Positions 43,302-51,568 are shown, counted from the stretch's first letter. The stretch: DNA of 64,000 nt from an uncultured Collinsella sp. (GCA_900541065.1 UQIE01000004.1:71307-135306); one strand, 5' to 3'. Translations and numbers: made by a program. The notes: generated from the letters alone by a model not told the origin.

Positions 43302-44678
43302 ATGCACATGGACCAGCGTTCCGTACGCGATATTCTTGCCGGTAAAACCTATTTTATCCGCACATTTGGCTGCCAGATGAATCAGCACGACTCCGAGCGT
43401 GTGAGTGGCCTGCTTGATTCGTATGGCTGCCTCATGGCGCTCGATCCCGAGCATGCCGATATCGTTGTGTTCATGACGTGCTGTGTGCGCGAGGCTGCCG
43501 ATACGCGCCTGTACGGTCAGTGCAATTCCTGCAAAAGCCTGCCGCCTTCGCCTTCGGGCAAGCGCGTGGTTGCCGTTGGTGGTTGCATCGCACAGCGCGA
43601 TGGCGAGGGTCTGCTCACCAACGTCGATAACGTCAATGTCATCTTTGGCACGCATTCCATCGCACATGTGGCCGAGCTCATTGCCGAGGCGTTCCTTGAT
43701 GGTAAGCGTCATATCCGCACCAATGAGCATGAGGATACGGATGCCATGAGCATGCCGTGGCATCGCGAGACTCAGTATCACGCCTGGGTGCCCATCATGA
43801 CGGGCTGCAATAATTTCTGCACCTATTGCATCGTGCCGTACGTGCGCGGTCGCGAAAAGAGCCGCCCCTTCGAGGAGATTGTCGACGAGGTGACCGGTTT
43901 GGTGCGCCAGGGCGTGCGTGAGATTACGCTGCTGGGCCAAAACGTTAACTCATATGGTCGCGATCTGTTTGGCAAGCCGCGTTTTGCCGATCTGCTGCGT
44001 GCCGTGGGCGATACGGGCGTGGAGCGCATCTTCTTTACGTCTTCGCATCCCAAGGACCTGTTGCCCGAGACCATCGACGCCATGGCCGAGACGCCTGCCG
44101 TTATGCCGCAGCTGCACTTGGCCGTCCAGTCCGGTTCGACGCGGATCCTCAAAGAGATGAATCGCCGTTATACACGCGAGGACTATCTGGGCCTTGTCGA
44201 TCGCATTCGCAACCGCATGCCCGATATTGCGCTCTCGACCGACATTATCGTTGGCTTCCCGGGCGAGACTGAAGAAGACTTTGAGCAGACGCTCTCACTT
44301 GCCGAGACGGTCCGCTATGCTCAGGCCTATACCTTCATCTATTCCAAGCGCGCCGGTACCCCGGCCGCCGAGATTGACGATCCTACGCCGCATGAGGTTA
44401 TTCTCGAGCGTTTCAATCGCCTGGTTAAGGTTATCGAGACCACGGCACACGAGTATAACCAGGGCGAGCTTCATACTGTGGTTCCCGCGCTCATTGAGGG
44501 AACGAGTAAAAAGAACGATGCGGTCCTGCTGGGCAAGAGTCCCAAGAATCAGACCGTGCATGCGCCTATCCCCGAGGGTTACAGCATCGATCAGCTTGTT
44601 GGCAAGATCGTTGATGTTGACGTTGACGTTGCCAAGACCTGGTATTTATCCGGTTCCGTTGTGGGCGAGCCGCGCTAA
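43302..44678 (+). CDS. miaB: tRNA-2-methylthio-N6-dimethylallyladenosine synthase MiaB
   Basis: MiaB adds the methylthio group to i6A37 of tRNA. The N-terminal cysteines lie in FGCQMNQHDSERVSGLL, MTCCVRE and VGGC. The radical SAM motif CNNFCTYCIVP is near residue 168, and a TRAM domain ends the 458-residue protein. It acts on the product of MiaA, whose gene follows with an overlapping TAATG. A second ATG at 43308 is possible. Confidence 0.94.
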   Translation: MHMDQRSVRDILAGKTYFIRTFGCQMNQHDSERVSGLLDSYGCLMALDPEHADIVVFMTCCVREAADTRLYGQCNSCKSLPPSPSGKRVVAVGGCIAQRDGEGLLTNVDNVNVIFGTHSIAHVAELIAEAFLDGKRHIRTNEHEDTDAMSMPWHRETQYHAWVPIMTGCNNFCTYCIVPYVRGREKSRPFEEIVDEVTGLVRQGVREITLLGQNVNSYGRDLFGKPRFADLLRAVGDTGVERIFFTSSHPKDLLPETIDAMAETPAVMPQLHLAVQSGSTRILKEMNRRYTREDYLGLVDRIRNRMPDIALSTDIIVGFPGETEEDFEQTLSLAETVRYAQAYTFIYSKRAGTPAAEIDDPTPHEVILERFNRLVKVIETTAHEYNQGELHTVVPALIEGTSKKNDAVLLGKSPKNQTVHAPIPEGYSIDQLVGKIVDVDVDVAKTWYLSGSVVGEPR

Positions 44679-45616
44679 TGGTTTCTTCCGGGGCAGGTCT
44701 TTCCGCCGTTGCGATTGTCGGTCCGACGGCGGTTGGTAAGAGTGATGTTGCCGACCGTTTGGCAGCTCGTCTTTCGTCCGAAGTGCTGTCGTGCGATGCG
44801 ATGCAAATCTATCGCGGCATGGACATCGGTACCGCAAAGATGGCGCCCGATGAGTGCACGGCGCCGCTGCGTCTCGTCGACATTGTAGAGCCGGGTGTGG
44901 CATATTCTGCTGCGCTTTATCAGGCTGACGCTCGCGCGCATGTTGAACGTCTCCTTGGTTCGGGTTGCCTGCCGGTTTTTTGCGGAGGTACGGGGCTATA
45001 TCTCAAGGCAGCCCTCGATGAGATGGACTTTCCCTCGGGTGAACTTGAGGACGATCGCCGTGTGGGCTATCAGGAGCTTGCCGAGCGTATTGGCGAGGAA
45101 GGACTTCATGCCCTGCTTGCCGAGCGCGATCCAGAATCGGCTGCTGTTATTCATCCCCATAACGTGCGCCGTGTGATTCGTGCGCTCGAGATGCATGATG
45201 ATGGCGTCTCCTATGCGCAGCAAAAGTCGCAGTTTAGTGTTCCGCACGAGCATTATCATGCCCTATGGTTTGGTCTGACGTGTAATCGCGAGGTGCTCTA
45301 CGAGCGCATTAATCTGCGCGTCGATCTGATGTTTGAGCAGGGTCTTGTCGATGAGGTCCGCGGTCTTATGGCCCAGGGGCTGGGAGATGCCCTGACGTCG
45401 ATGCAGGCAATTGGCTATAAAGAGATCATTGATGCTTTCAATGGCGTGATGAGCATGGATGAGGCTCGCGAACTCATTAAGATGCGTTCGCGTCGTTATG
45501 CCAAGCGTCAGCTTTCGTGGTTTAAGCGCGATGACCGTATCGTGTGGTTTGATATGGATGAATGTACGATCGATGAGGTCGTTGAGGATATCCTGCATCG
45601 TATTGAGGCTGCCTAA
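44678..45616 (+). CDS. miaA: tRNA dimethylallyltransferase MiaA
   Basis: MiaA transfers dimethylallyl from its diphosphate to A37 of tRNAs reading UNN codons. The P-loop GPTAVGKSD is at residues 15-23. The segments SCDAMQIYRGMDIGTAK, GGTGLYLKAAL and NVRRVIRALE are diagnostic. The 312 residues are normal. It overlaps miaB and hflX by TAATG at both ends, so the three are translationally coupled. Confidence 0.94.
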   Translation: MVSSGAGLSAVAIVGPTAVGKSDVADRLAARLSSEVLSCDAMQIYRGMDIGTAKMAPDECTAPLRLVDIVEPGVAYSAALYQADARAHVERLLGSGCLPVFCGGTGLYLKAALDEMDFPSGELEDDRRVGYQELAERIGEEGLHALLAERDPESAAVIHPHNVRRVIRALEMHDDGVSYAQQKSQFSVPHEHYHALWFGLTCNREVLYERINLRVDLMFEQGLVDEVRGLMAQGLGDALTSMQAIGYKEIIDAFNGVMSMDEARELIKMRSRRYAKRQLSWFKRDDRIVWFDMDECTIDEVVEDILHRIEAA

Positions 45617-46905
45617 TGGCCCGTTTCCCCCTTGTTCCCACGGCACCCGAGCCCGAGCGTGCCATTTTAGTTGGTGTTGAGTGGCGCGACAATGCATGGC
45701 CGCTCGATCGCTCGCTTGATGAGCTGGAGCGTCTTGCCCACACAGCTGGTGCCCGGTGCGTGGCACGCTTGTCGCAGCGTTTGGTAAAGCCGTATCCTAA
45801 ATCGTTTATCGGTTCCGGTAAGGTTGAAGAGCTGTGCGGCCTGGTGCATCGCATGGATGCCGATGTCGTTATTTTTGACGACGACCTGACCCCCTCGCAG
45901 CAATCCTATTTGGAGAAAGCCGTGGGCGAGCCGGTAAAGATTATCGATCGCACAGCACTGATCCTGGATATCTTTGGCCTGCATGCTCAGACGCGTGAGG
46001 GACGCCTGCAGGTACAGCTGGCACAGCTTCAATATTTGTTGCCTCGCCTGCGTGGCATGTGGAGCCATCTTGCCAAGGAGCAGACGCGCGGCGGCATCGG
46101 CTCACGTTTTGGTCAGGGCGAAAGTCAGCTCGAGGTCGACCGTCGCCTCATTCGTAATAAGATCGCTGCGCTTCGTCGTGAGCTCAAGCAGGTTGAACAG
46201 CGTCGCGATGTTCAATCCAAGAGCCGTATTGAGTCACCGGCGTTTCGCGTCGCGTTAGCCGGTTATACCAATGCCGGTAAATCGACGTTGCTCAATCGTC
46301 TGACCGGTTCTACGGTACTTTCGCAGGACAAGCTGTTTGCTACGCTCGACCCGACGACGCGTTCATATCGCCTGCCTGGCGGTCGCGGCATGACGATTAC
46401 CGATACCGTCGGCTTTATTCAAAAGCTGCCGCATGGTCTGGTCGATGCCTTTAAATCGACACTGTCCGAGGTGTTGGGTGCCGATCTAATTCTCAAAGTC
46501 GTAGATGCGTCTGACGAAGACTACGAGCGCCAGCTCGAGGCGGTCGATCGCGTTCTTGACGAGATCGGTGCCGGCGAGCGTTTGACGCTTACGGTATTCA
46601 ATAAAATCGATCTTCTCGATAGCGTTGATCGACTGAGCTTCCGGCGTCGCTATCCCGAGGCCGTGCTGTTCTCGGCCCAGACGGGCGAGGGACTCGACGA
46701 TCTCGTCGACCGTATTGCTCGTGAGGCGGCTGCTACCGATGTGTTGCTCTCTGCTGATATCCCGTATCGCGAGGGCGCCCTCATCACGCTGGTGCATGAG
46801 CAGGGAACCCTTTTGCACGAGGAATATCTTGAGGACGGCGTTCGTATTGTGGCGAAGCTGCCGGCCCGTATCGCGCCGCGGCTCGAGCGTTATCGCACTG
46901 AGTAG
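45616..46905 (+). CDS. hflX: GTPase HflX
   Basis: HflX is a ribosome-splitting GTPase involved in stress and antibiotic tolerance. The 429-residue protein has an N-terminal HflX domain (IGSGKVEEL), a helical linker (RGGIGSRFGQGESQLEVDRR) and a G domain with GYTNAGKST near residue 216, DTVGFIQKLPH and NKIDLLD. The miaA-hflX order is common. Its last 16 bases overlap the end of the convergent acyltransferase gene on the other strand, with no terminator between them. Confidence 0.93.
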   Translation: MARFPLVPTAPEPERAILVGVEWRDNAWPLDRSLDELERLAHTAGARCVARLSQRLVKPYPKSFIGSGKVEELCGLVHRMDADVVIFDDDLTPSQQSYLEKAVGEPVKIIDRTALILDIFGLHAQTREGRLQVQLAQLQYLLPRLRGMWSHLAKEQTRGGIGSRFGQGESQLEVDRRLIRNKIAALRRELKQVEQRRDVQSKSRIESPAFRVALAGYTNAGKSTLLNRLTGSTVLSQDKLFATLDPTTRSYRLPGGRGMTITDTVGFIQKLPHGLVDAFKSTLSEVLGADLILKVVDASDEDYERQLEAVDRVLDEIGAGERLTLTVFNKIDLLDSVDRLSFRRRYPEAVLFSAQTGEGLDDLVDRIAREAAATDVLLSADIPYREGALITLVHEQGTLLHEEYLEDGVRIVAKLPARIAPRLERYRTE

Positions 46906-47594
46906 ACGAGCTCCAAAATGCCCAGAATGATGGGCTGATGCAGCAGATAAAAGGGGAGTGCATGACGTCCAAGGCTGGCGAGCGCCGGGACGGGATTGGC
47001 GTAGGCCCAGCTTGAGGCGGGATGTTCACATCTTTGAGCGGTACGCGCAGCAAAGTATCCTGTGAGATACATGAATATGAACGGGATGATTGGATAATAG
47101 TCGCCTGAAACGAACCAGGGGTCGGGAAATCCTAGCCACGCCAAATAGGGGAATGAATAGGTCGATTTCGGGATGCCCCATGTCGCTGCGAAGAGAGCGA
47201 GGCATATCGCAATGCCCCACGTGCTGGACACTTTCTGAAGCATCGGTCGTATTACGGCTGCCACAGCGGTACACGCCGCCATGCAATAAATGATGCCAAA
47301 GTTCACTGAATCGTCGACCGATACGAGCGTTGTTGCGATCCAGACGACCAAAGCTGCGGCTGCGTACTTGGCCGCTCGTTTAGCATTGTTGCGTGAGAGC
47401 GTGCACATCCAACCCGCGATAAACAAAAATATCCAGCTGATGCTGGCGCGCCAGATGTCTTGAAAGACGGTCTGGGTAAACCAGGGCATATCCCAACCGT
47501 ACAGGTAGGCGAGATCGTAGCAAGCGTGAAAACCTGCCATTGAAATCATCGTAAACCCGCGGACGGTATCAAAGATAGTGATGCGTTTTTGCAT
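46890..47594 (-). CDS. Heparan-alpha-glucosaminide N-acetyltransferase-like membrane protein (DUF1624)
   Basis: The 234-residue polytopic protein starts MQKRITIFDTVRGFTMISMAGFHACYD-like, the N-terminal signature of DUF1624/YeiB-type acyltransferase-fold proteins. It has about seven hydrophobic helices. The conserved His in GFHACYD is probably the catalytic position. Substrate is unknown; such proteins modify surface glycans or act as small transporters. The ATG overlaps the lexA stop (TAATG), so it may be coexpressed with lexA and thus SOS-linked. It converges with hflX with a 16-base overlap. Confidence 0.72.
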   Translation of the reverse strand: MQKRITIFDTVRGFTMISMAGFHACYDLAYLYGWDMPWFTQTVFQDIWRASISWIFLFIAGWMCTLSRNNAKRAAKYAAAALVVWIATTLVSVDDSVNFGIIYCMAACTAVAAVIRPMLQKVSSTWGIAICLALFAATWGIPKSTYSFPYLAWLGFPDPWFVSGDYYPIIPFIFMYLTGYFAARTAQRCEHPASSWAYANPVPALASLGRHALPFYLLHQPIILGILELVYSVR

Positions 47595-48238
47595 TACGAG
47601 AACCGGCGCATCAAGCCGACGACTTTGCCCAAGATAACGGGATTCGTTGCATAGATAGGCTCCATGGTGTCATTCTCGGGCTGCAGGCGTACGCGTCCCT
47701 GCTCCTTGTAGAACGTCTTGACGGTCGCTGAACCATCAATCATGGCCACGACAATTTCGCCGTTCATGGCACTCTTTTGTTCACGGACGATGATGTAATC
47801 GCCATTGAAGATGCCGACATTGATCATTGAGCTCCCATGCACCTCAAGGATAAAGGAACCCTGATCGGTGGCGATTTCGGTCGGGATAGTAAAAGTGTCT
47901 TCGATATTCTGCTCGGCCAGAATGGGAATCCCAGCCGCAACGCGACCAACGAGCGGTAGCGAGACCGTTCCGCGAGGTGCGGTGGGCTCGTCAGATTTAG
48001 AAATTGAGACAGAGGAACCGTCCTCGTTAAAGAGTTCCAGGGCGCGCGGTTTGGTGGCATCGCGCTTGAGTAGCCCGCGCGCCTCCAGAGCAGATAGATG
48101 GGCGTGCACGGTGCTGGGGGAGGAAAGGCCCACGGCAGAAGCCATCTCGCGCACGCTGGGCGGATAACCCTTCTCCTGTTGATATTCCTTGATGAAATCG
48201 TAAATTTGCTGCTGACGCTTGGTAATTTTGCGAGCCAT
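47594..48238 (-). CDS. lexA: LexA repressor
   Basis: LexA represses SOS genes and cuts itself when RecA is active. The 214-residue protein has an N-terminal winged helix (SVREMASAVGLSSPSTVHAH), the cleavage site Ala102-Gly103 in RVAAGIP, the catalytic Ser137 in HGSSMINVG and Lys174 in ATVKTFY. The ATG at 48238 follows AGAGAGGA; an ATG at 48259 is a less likely alternative. Three LexA boxes lie in the divergent region with the LysM gene, indicating autoregulation. Confidence 0.95.
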   Translation of the reverse strand: MARKITKRQQQIYDFIKEYQQEKGYPPSVREMASAVGLSSPSTVHAHLSALEARGLLKRDATKPRALELFNEDGSSVSISKSDEPTAPRGTVSLPLVGRVAAGIPILAEQNIEDTFTIPTEIATDQGSFILEVHGSSMINVGIFNGDYIIVREQKSAMNGEIVVAMIDGSATVKTFYKEQGRVRLQPENDTMEPIYATNPVILGKVVGLMRRFS

Positions 48239-48261
48239 CAGGGCATCCTCTCTACCCATGT

Positions 48262-48331
48262 CAAACAAATGTTCGAATTTTGCTTGACAGGAACAACTGT
48301 TCGAAGATAATAATAACCGAACATTCGTTCT
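48262..48331. promoter_or_regulatory. Three LexA boxes at 28-bp spacing between lexA and the LysM gene
   Basis: CAAACAAATGTTCG (48262-48275), GGAACAACTGTTCG (48290-48303) and CGAACATTCGTTCT (48318-48331) each match CGAAC-N4-GTTCG at all but one defined position. The starts are exactly 28 bases apart. Confidence 0.85.
48284..48311 (+). promoter_or_regulatory. Promoter of the SOS-regulated LysM gene
   Basis: TTGACA (48284-48289), 16-base spacer, GATAAT (48306-48311). The middle LexA box (48290-48303) fills the spacer. Confidence 0.75.
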
Positions 48332-48398
48332 CGCGCTAGACATTTTTGTCCGCGCGGCTTGATAAAACTGTTCTCAGCAAAACACGCGAGAGGAGAAC

Positions 48399-48851
48399 AT
48401 GATGAACGCAACGAATATGGTCCAGGGAAACCTCGCCCTTAAGCTCGAGACGCCTGCCGCGCCCGCTTTTACTGTTGTCAAGGGCGGCCGCTCCGGCTTT
48501 CAGCCTTTGACCGTAAAGCCTGCTCGCAATCAGCAGGCTGTAGTCGCGCCGGCTCGCGTTGCCCTGAAGGTTCCGACGATTGTCGCCGTTGCCGTTGCGC
48601 TTACGCTCTTCTTTGTCCTCGCTACGTCGGTCTTTAGCGCTCGTCACGCTGCGTATGCCGAGTCCGTTTCCAATGTTACCTACGAGACCATTCGCGTTCA
48701 GCCTGGCGATTCTCTTTGGTCGCTTGCCGAGGAATATCCAATCGAAGGCCTTTCCACGCAAGAGACTTCCGACATGATTCGTAGCGTCAATCATCTGGAG
48801 CACGGTTCGCTCGCCGCCGGTGCGCATCTTAAGGTTCCTGCTCGTTCGTAA
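48399..48851 (+). CDS. LysM-domain membrane protein, probable SOS cell-division inhibitor (YneA/DivS-like)
   Basis: The 150-residue protein has a 58-residue N-terminal cytoplasmic part, one membrane helix (about 59-80) and a C-terminal LysM domain (about 95-146, with VQPGDSLWSLAEEY). Small single-pass LysM proteins encoded divergently from lexA are SOS-induced division inhibitors in Bacillus (YneA), and divergent lexA neighbours with the same role exist in Corynebacterium and Mycobacterium. The promoter here has a LexA box in its spacer. The function is inferred from architecture and context. GAGAGGAG precedes the ATG pair at 48399/48402. Confidence 0.8.
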   Translation: MMNATNMVQGNLALKLETPAAPAFTVVKGGRSGFQPLTVKPARNQQAVVAPARVALKVPTIVAVAVALTLFFVLATSVFSARHAAYAESVSNVTYETIRVQPGDSLWSLAEEYPIEGLSTQETSDMIRSVNHLEHGSLAAGAHLKVPARS

Positions 48852-48864
48852 TCATTATCGCGCT

Positions 48865-48908
48865 GCGCATGGTACCCTTGTTATCGTTTAAGAGGAGGTA
48901 CCATGCGC
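48865..48908 (+). promoter_or_regulatory. 12-bp inverted repeat enclosing the nrdR start codon
   Basis: GCGCATGGTACC (48865-48876) is perfectly complementary to GGTACCATGCGC (48897-48908). The right arm includes the nrdR ATG and touches the GAGGAGG ribosome binding site. The loop is 20 bases. As RNA it would hide the start; as DNA it could be an operator. TGGTACCCT (48870-48878) is a possible -10. Confidence 0.6.
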
Positions 48909-49346
48909 TGTCCCAAATGCGGCAAGGCACATACCCGCGTCGTTGATTCCCGTATGCAGGAGTCTAATAACACCATTAAGCGTCGTCGCGAATGTTGCTC
49001 GTGTAACTACCGCTTTACGACGTTCGAGCGGTGCGAAGACCCAATCGAGGTCATTAAGTCAGACGGAACCAAGCAGCGGTTCGATCGTAATAAGCTGCTC
49101 GTTGGCTTGATGCGTGCCACCATCAAGCGTGATATCGACACTAAGAAGCTTAATGAGATTATCGACGACATCGAGGTCGAGCTGCGCTCTCGCACGCTGA
49201 CGGCTGTCACGTCCCATGAGTTGGGTGACATGGTGCTCAAGCGCTTGGCCAAGATCGACAAGGTGGCGTACATCCGCTTTGCCTCGGTCTACCGCGATTT
49301 CAAAGACGTCGATGAGTTTCTGCAAGAGCTCGACAAGCTAAGGTGA
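48903..49346 (+). CDS. nrdR: Transcriptional repressor NrdR
   Basis: NrdR senses dATP/ATP and represses ribonucleotide reductase genes. The 147-residue protein starts with a zinc ribbon ([15 protein letters not shown] and CCSCNYRF) and continues with the ATP-cone domain ([16 protein letters not shown]). Length and domain order are standard. The start lies inside a 12-bp inverted repeat. dut, also in deoxynucleotide metabolism, follows after 4 bases. Confidence 0.95.
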   Translation: MRCPKCGKAHTRVVDSRMQESNNTIKRRRECCSCNYRFTTFERCEDPIEVIKSDGTKQRFDRNKLLVGLMRATIKRDIDTKKLNEIIDDIEVELRSRTLTAVTSHELGDMVLKRLAKIDKVAYIRFASVYRDFKDVDEFLQELDKLR

Positions 49347-49350
49347 TTCC

Positions 49351-49794
49351 ATGTCCAACATTACCGTCAACATAAAGCGTCTCGACCCCACCGTCGAGCT
49401 TCCCAAATACGCCCATCCCACCGATGCCGGCTTGGATCTGCGCTCCAACGAGGACTGCGTTCTGAAGCCCTTCGAACGCCGTCTGGTCTCTACTGGGCTG
49501 GCCATCGCCCTGCCCGATGGCTACGCCGGCTTCGTCCAGCCCCGCAGCGGCTTGGCCATCAAGCAGGGCCTGTCTATAGTCAACACGCCGGGCCTCATCG
49601 ACGCCCACTACCGAGGAGAACTCAAGGTTATCCTCATCAACCTGGATCCCTCCAACAACATCCAAATCAACAAAGGCGACCGCATAGCCCAACTCGTCAT
49701 CCAAGAAGTCCCCACGGTCAATCTCATGGAAGTAGAAGAACTAGACAAAACCGACCGAGGCAACGGAGGCTTCGGCTCCAGCGGCGTCGCCTAG
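49351..49794 (+). CDS. dut: Deoxyuridine 5'-triphosphate nucleotidohydrolase
   Basis: dUTPase hydrolyses dUTP to dUMP and keeps uracil out of DNA. All five trimeric dUTPase motifs are recognisable: [38 protein letters not shown] and [10 protein letters not shown]. The 147 residues are normal. It is coupled to nrdR, and its 3' end leads directly into the structured element at 49813-49909. The last part of the gene uses more A-ending codons than the start. Confidence 0.95.
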   Translation: MSNITVNIKRLDPTVELPKYAHPTDAGLDLRSNEDCVLKPFERRLVSTGLAIALPDGYAGFVQPRSGLAIKQGLSIVNTPGLIDAHYRGELKVILINLDPSNNIQINKGDRIAQLVIQEVPTVNLMEVEELDKTDRGNGGFGSSGVA

Positions 49795-49812
49795 GGCGCT
49801 CGTATCCCTCCA

Positions 49813-49909
49813 GCCCGGGGCTTACCTATATCATTCCATGCTCAAACATTCTCGCGTCGCTTCGCTCGCTGCGAAACTGCGCGTGGAACGATATAGGTAA
49901 GCCCCGGGC
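49813..49909 (+). repeat. Nested-palindrome element, family 2, copy C
   Basis: Perfect 20-base arms (49813-49832 and 49890-49909) enclose a 57-base core. The core starts with a 21-base block (49833-49853, ATTCCATGCTCAAACATTCT...) and ends with TGCGAAACTGCGCGTGGAAC (49870-49889). TTCCA/TGGAA continues the stem and TTCGC/GCGAA forms an apical hairpin. It begins 18 bases after the dut stop. Its core is repeated on the other strand in copy D with different arms. Confidence 0.8.
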
Positions 49910-49945
49910 GGGCGGCTACTCGCTTGAAACATTATTTACTTTTCT

Positions 49946-49998
49946 AGTAAGCCGATGCGACAAAGGGGCTGTCCCTTTGTCGCATCGGCTTACTGTAT
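49946..49998. terminator. Perfect 22-bp hairpin between the convergent dut and glycosyltransferase genes
   Basis: The arms 49946-49967 and 49973-49994 are fully complementary, loop GCTGT. The apex GACAAAGGG/CCCTTTGTC resembles REP-like hairpins common in gut Coriobacteriia. A T-rich tail follows on the plus strand and an A-rich flank precedes, so it can terminate in both directions. Confidence 0.7.
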
Positions 49999-50071
49999 TT
50001 TTATTTTCCTGTTTTACCTTTGCAGGTTCTAATGGAGGGGATTCTGAAGTAGCTGCTAGTAAGTAAACGCA

Positions 50072-50175
50072 GCCGCTCTGCCGGAGCCGCCCTTATATCG
50101 TTCCACGCGCAGTTTCGCAGCGAAGTGAGAATGTTTGAGCATGGAATGATATAAGGGCGGCTCCGACAGAGCGGC
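50072..50175 (-). repeat. Nested-palindrome element, family 2, copy D
   Basis: Arms of 28 bases (50072-50099 and 50148-50175) pair at 27 positions around a 48-base core. On the minus strand the core begins with the same 21-base block (50147-50127) and ends with the same 20-base block (50119-50100) as copy C. It lacks 9 bases in the apical part. It lies 10 bases beyond the stop of the glycosyltransferase gene and has the same orientation relative to that gene as copy C has to dut. Confidence 0.8.
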
Positions 50176-50185
50176 GGACATTCGA

Positions 50186-51487
50186 CTAGCGGATATGCGC
50201 GGGTTTTCCGCCCCAATAGAAGCGGCAGAAGGCTCGTTTGCGCTTTTGGGGCTTGCCTACTAGCTCCATGGTTGCGATGGCTATGTCTTCGGCTGCGTGG
50301 GGGCGGCGTAGTACTTCGCCATTGATGAGTAGGGCTTTGAGTGATTCGGGATGGTCGTGCAGGTGACGTAGGGTAACGATGAGCTCTCGTGCGGTGGTGA
50401 CATGCATGCTGGCGCCCATGCCGGTGAGCATCGTGGTGTTGGCCTTTTCCTGGCCATAGGACTTGCCCAGCAGGATCATCGGCAGATGTGCGCATAGGCA
50501 CTCGGTGACGGTGAGCCCGCCCGACTTGAGGATTGCCAGGTCGCAGCCGTGCATGAGGGCCGCCATGTCATCCACGTAGTCCAGAACTGTGACGTTTTCG
50601 AGCTTCATGGCGTCGAAGAGCGTTTTGAGTCGGGTGGCGTATTCCTTATCCTTGCCCGGCAAAAAGATAAAGTGCATGTCCTCGAAGCTGCGCAGGAAGG
50701 GGAGGGTGCGGTCCATCTCCGCGCGAAAGCGAACGTACGGTTGAGGTAAACTGGCGCCGGCCATTACCAGCACAATGGTCTTGTCGACGGGGAGGTTGAA
50801 CTTCTGAAGTTCTTCCTTGCGACTGTAATCCGTGTCAAACCCGGCGCGAATGGGGATACCTGTAATGCGAATCTTTGCTTCGGGGACCTTACGGGGGCGG
50901 AGCGTTTCGGCCATAAATTCGTTGGCAACACAGAATAGATCGGTGTCCTTGTGGGGCCACCAGCCCTCGACTTCGTAGTCGGTCGGTACGCAGATGACCG
51001 GATAATCGATACCCGTAATTACGCGGGCACCCACGGCAACATTGGCTGCTGTGATGTGCGTTGCGACCACAGCTATGGGCCTGCGGCTACGAATATATTC
51101 GTTGAAGGCGGGGAACATAATTCGCGACCATGCCGTGCCGCCACCCCAAAGAAGATGTCCCGTAAGCGTATATCGCCAGGTCAGGTCGTAGATGGGGCGC
51201 GTGGCTCCCGTAAAAGAAGCCGCGGTCTTATTGCCGTCAAATTTAATACGTCCAAAATCAAGGATATCGAGCACTTCAATCTCAACATCCTCGGGGATGC
51301 CGCTGTTGCCGCGGATGAGGTCGAATGCCTGCGCAATCGCATTTGCGGCGGCCTTGTGGCCCGAGCCGACCGAGGCGTGAACGATGGTCACGAGAGGTTT
51401 TTGCTGAGCCAAGAGCGAGGTTTGCTCCGATTGGGGAGTGCTGTGCGTGAGCAGGGGAGCGTCGTCGCTCGTCTGCGTCTGATCCAT
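50186..51487 (-). CDS. MGDG synthase/UgtP-type glycosyltransferase (GT28 family)
   Basis: The 433-residue protein has the N-terminal MGDG-synthase domain (HASVGSGHKAAANAIAQAF) and a C-terminal GT28 nucleotide-sugar domain (LAILKSGGLTVTECLCAHLP). Such enzymes transfer sugars to diacylglycerol to make membrane glycolipids that anchor cell-envelope polymers. The first 35 residues are polar and unrelated. The ATG at 51487 follows GGGGAG on the minus strand. It is transcribed alone, divergent from trxB, and ends next to element D. Confidence 0.85.
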   Translation of the reverse strand: MDQTQTSDDAPLLTHSTPQSEQTSLLAQQKPLVTIVHASVGSGHKAAANAIAQAFDLIRGNSGIPEDVEIEVLDILDFGRIKFDGNKTAASFTGATRPIYDLTWRYTLTGHLLWGGGTAWSRIMFPAFNEYIRSRRPIAVVATHITAANVAVGARVITGIDYPVICVPTDYEVEGWWPHKDTDLFCVANEFMAETLRPRKVPEAKIRITGIPIRAGFDTDYSRKEELQKFNLPVDKTIVLVMAGASLPQPYVRFRAEMDRTLPFLRSFEDMHFIFLPGKDKEYATRLKTLFDAMKLENVTVLDYVDDMAALMHGCDLAILKSGGLTVTECLCAHLPMILLGKSYGQEKANTTMLTGMGASMHVTTARELIVTLRHLHDHPESLKALLINGEVLRRPHAAEDIAIATMELVGKPQKRKRAFCRFYWGGKPAHIR

Positions 51488-51559
51488 CGATAACTCCCCT
51501 TCGACGTTGTAACACGGATTTATCATTGTAGTGCATGAGTGTCACGTTCACGTAAATTT

Positions 51560-51568
51560 GGGTATGAG
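51560..51568 (+). promoter_or_regulatory. Possible extended -10 of trxB
   Basis: GGGTATGAG resembles the other GG-G-TA promoters and lies about 37 bases before the trxB ATG. On the opposite strand, TACAAT near 51530 could serve the divergent glycosyltransferase gene. Confidence 0.35.
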
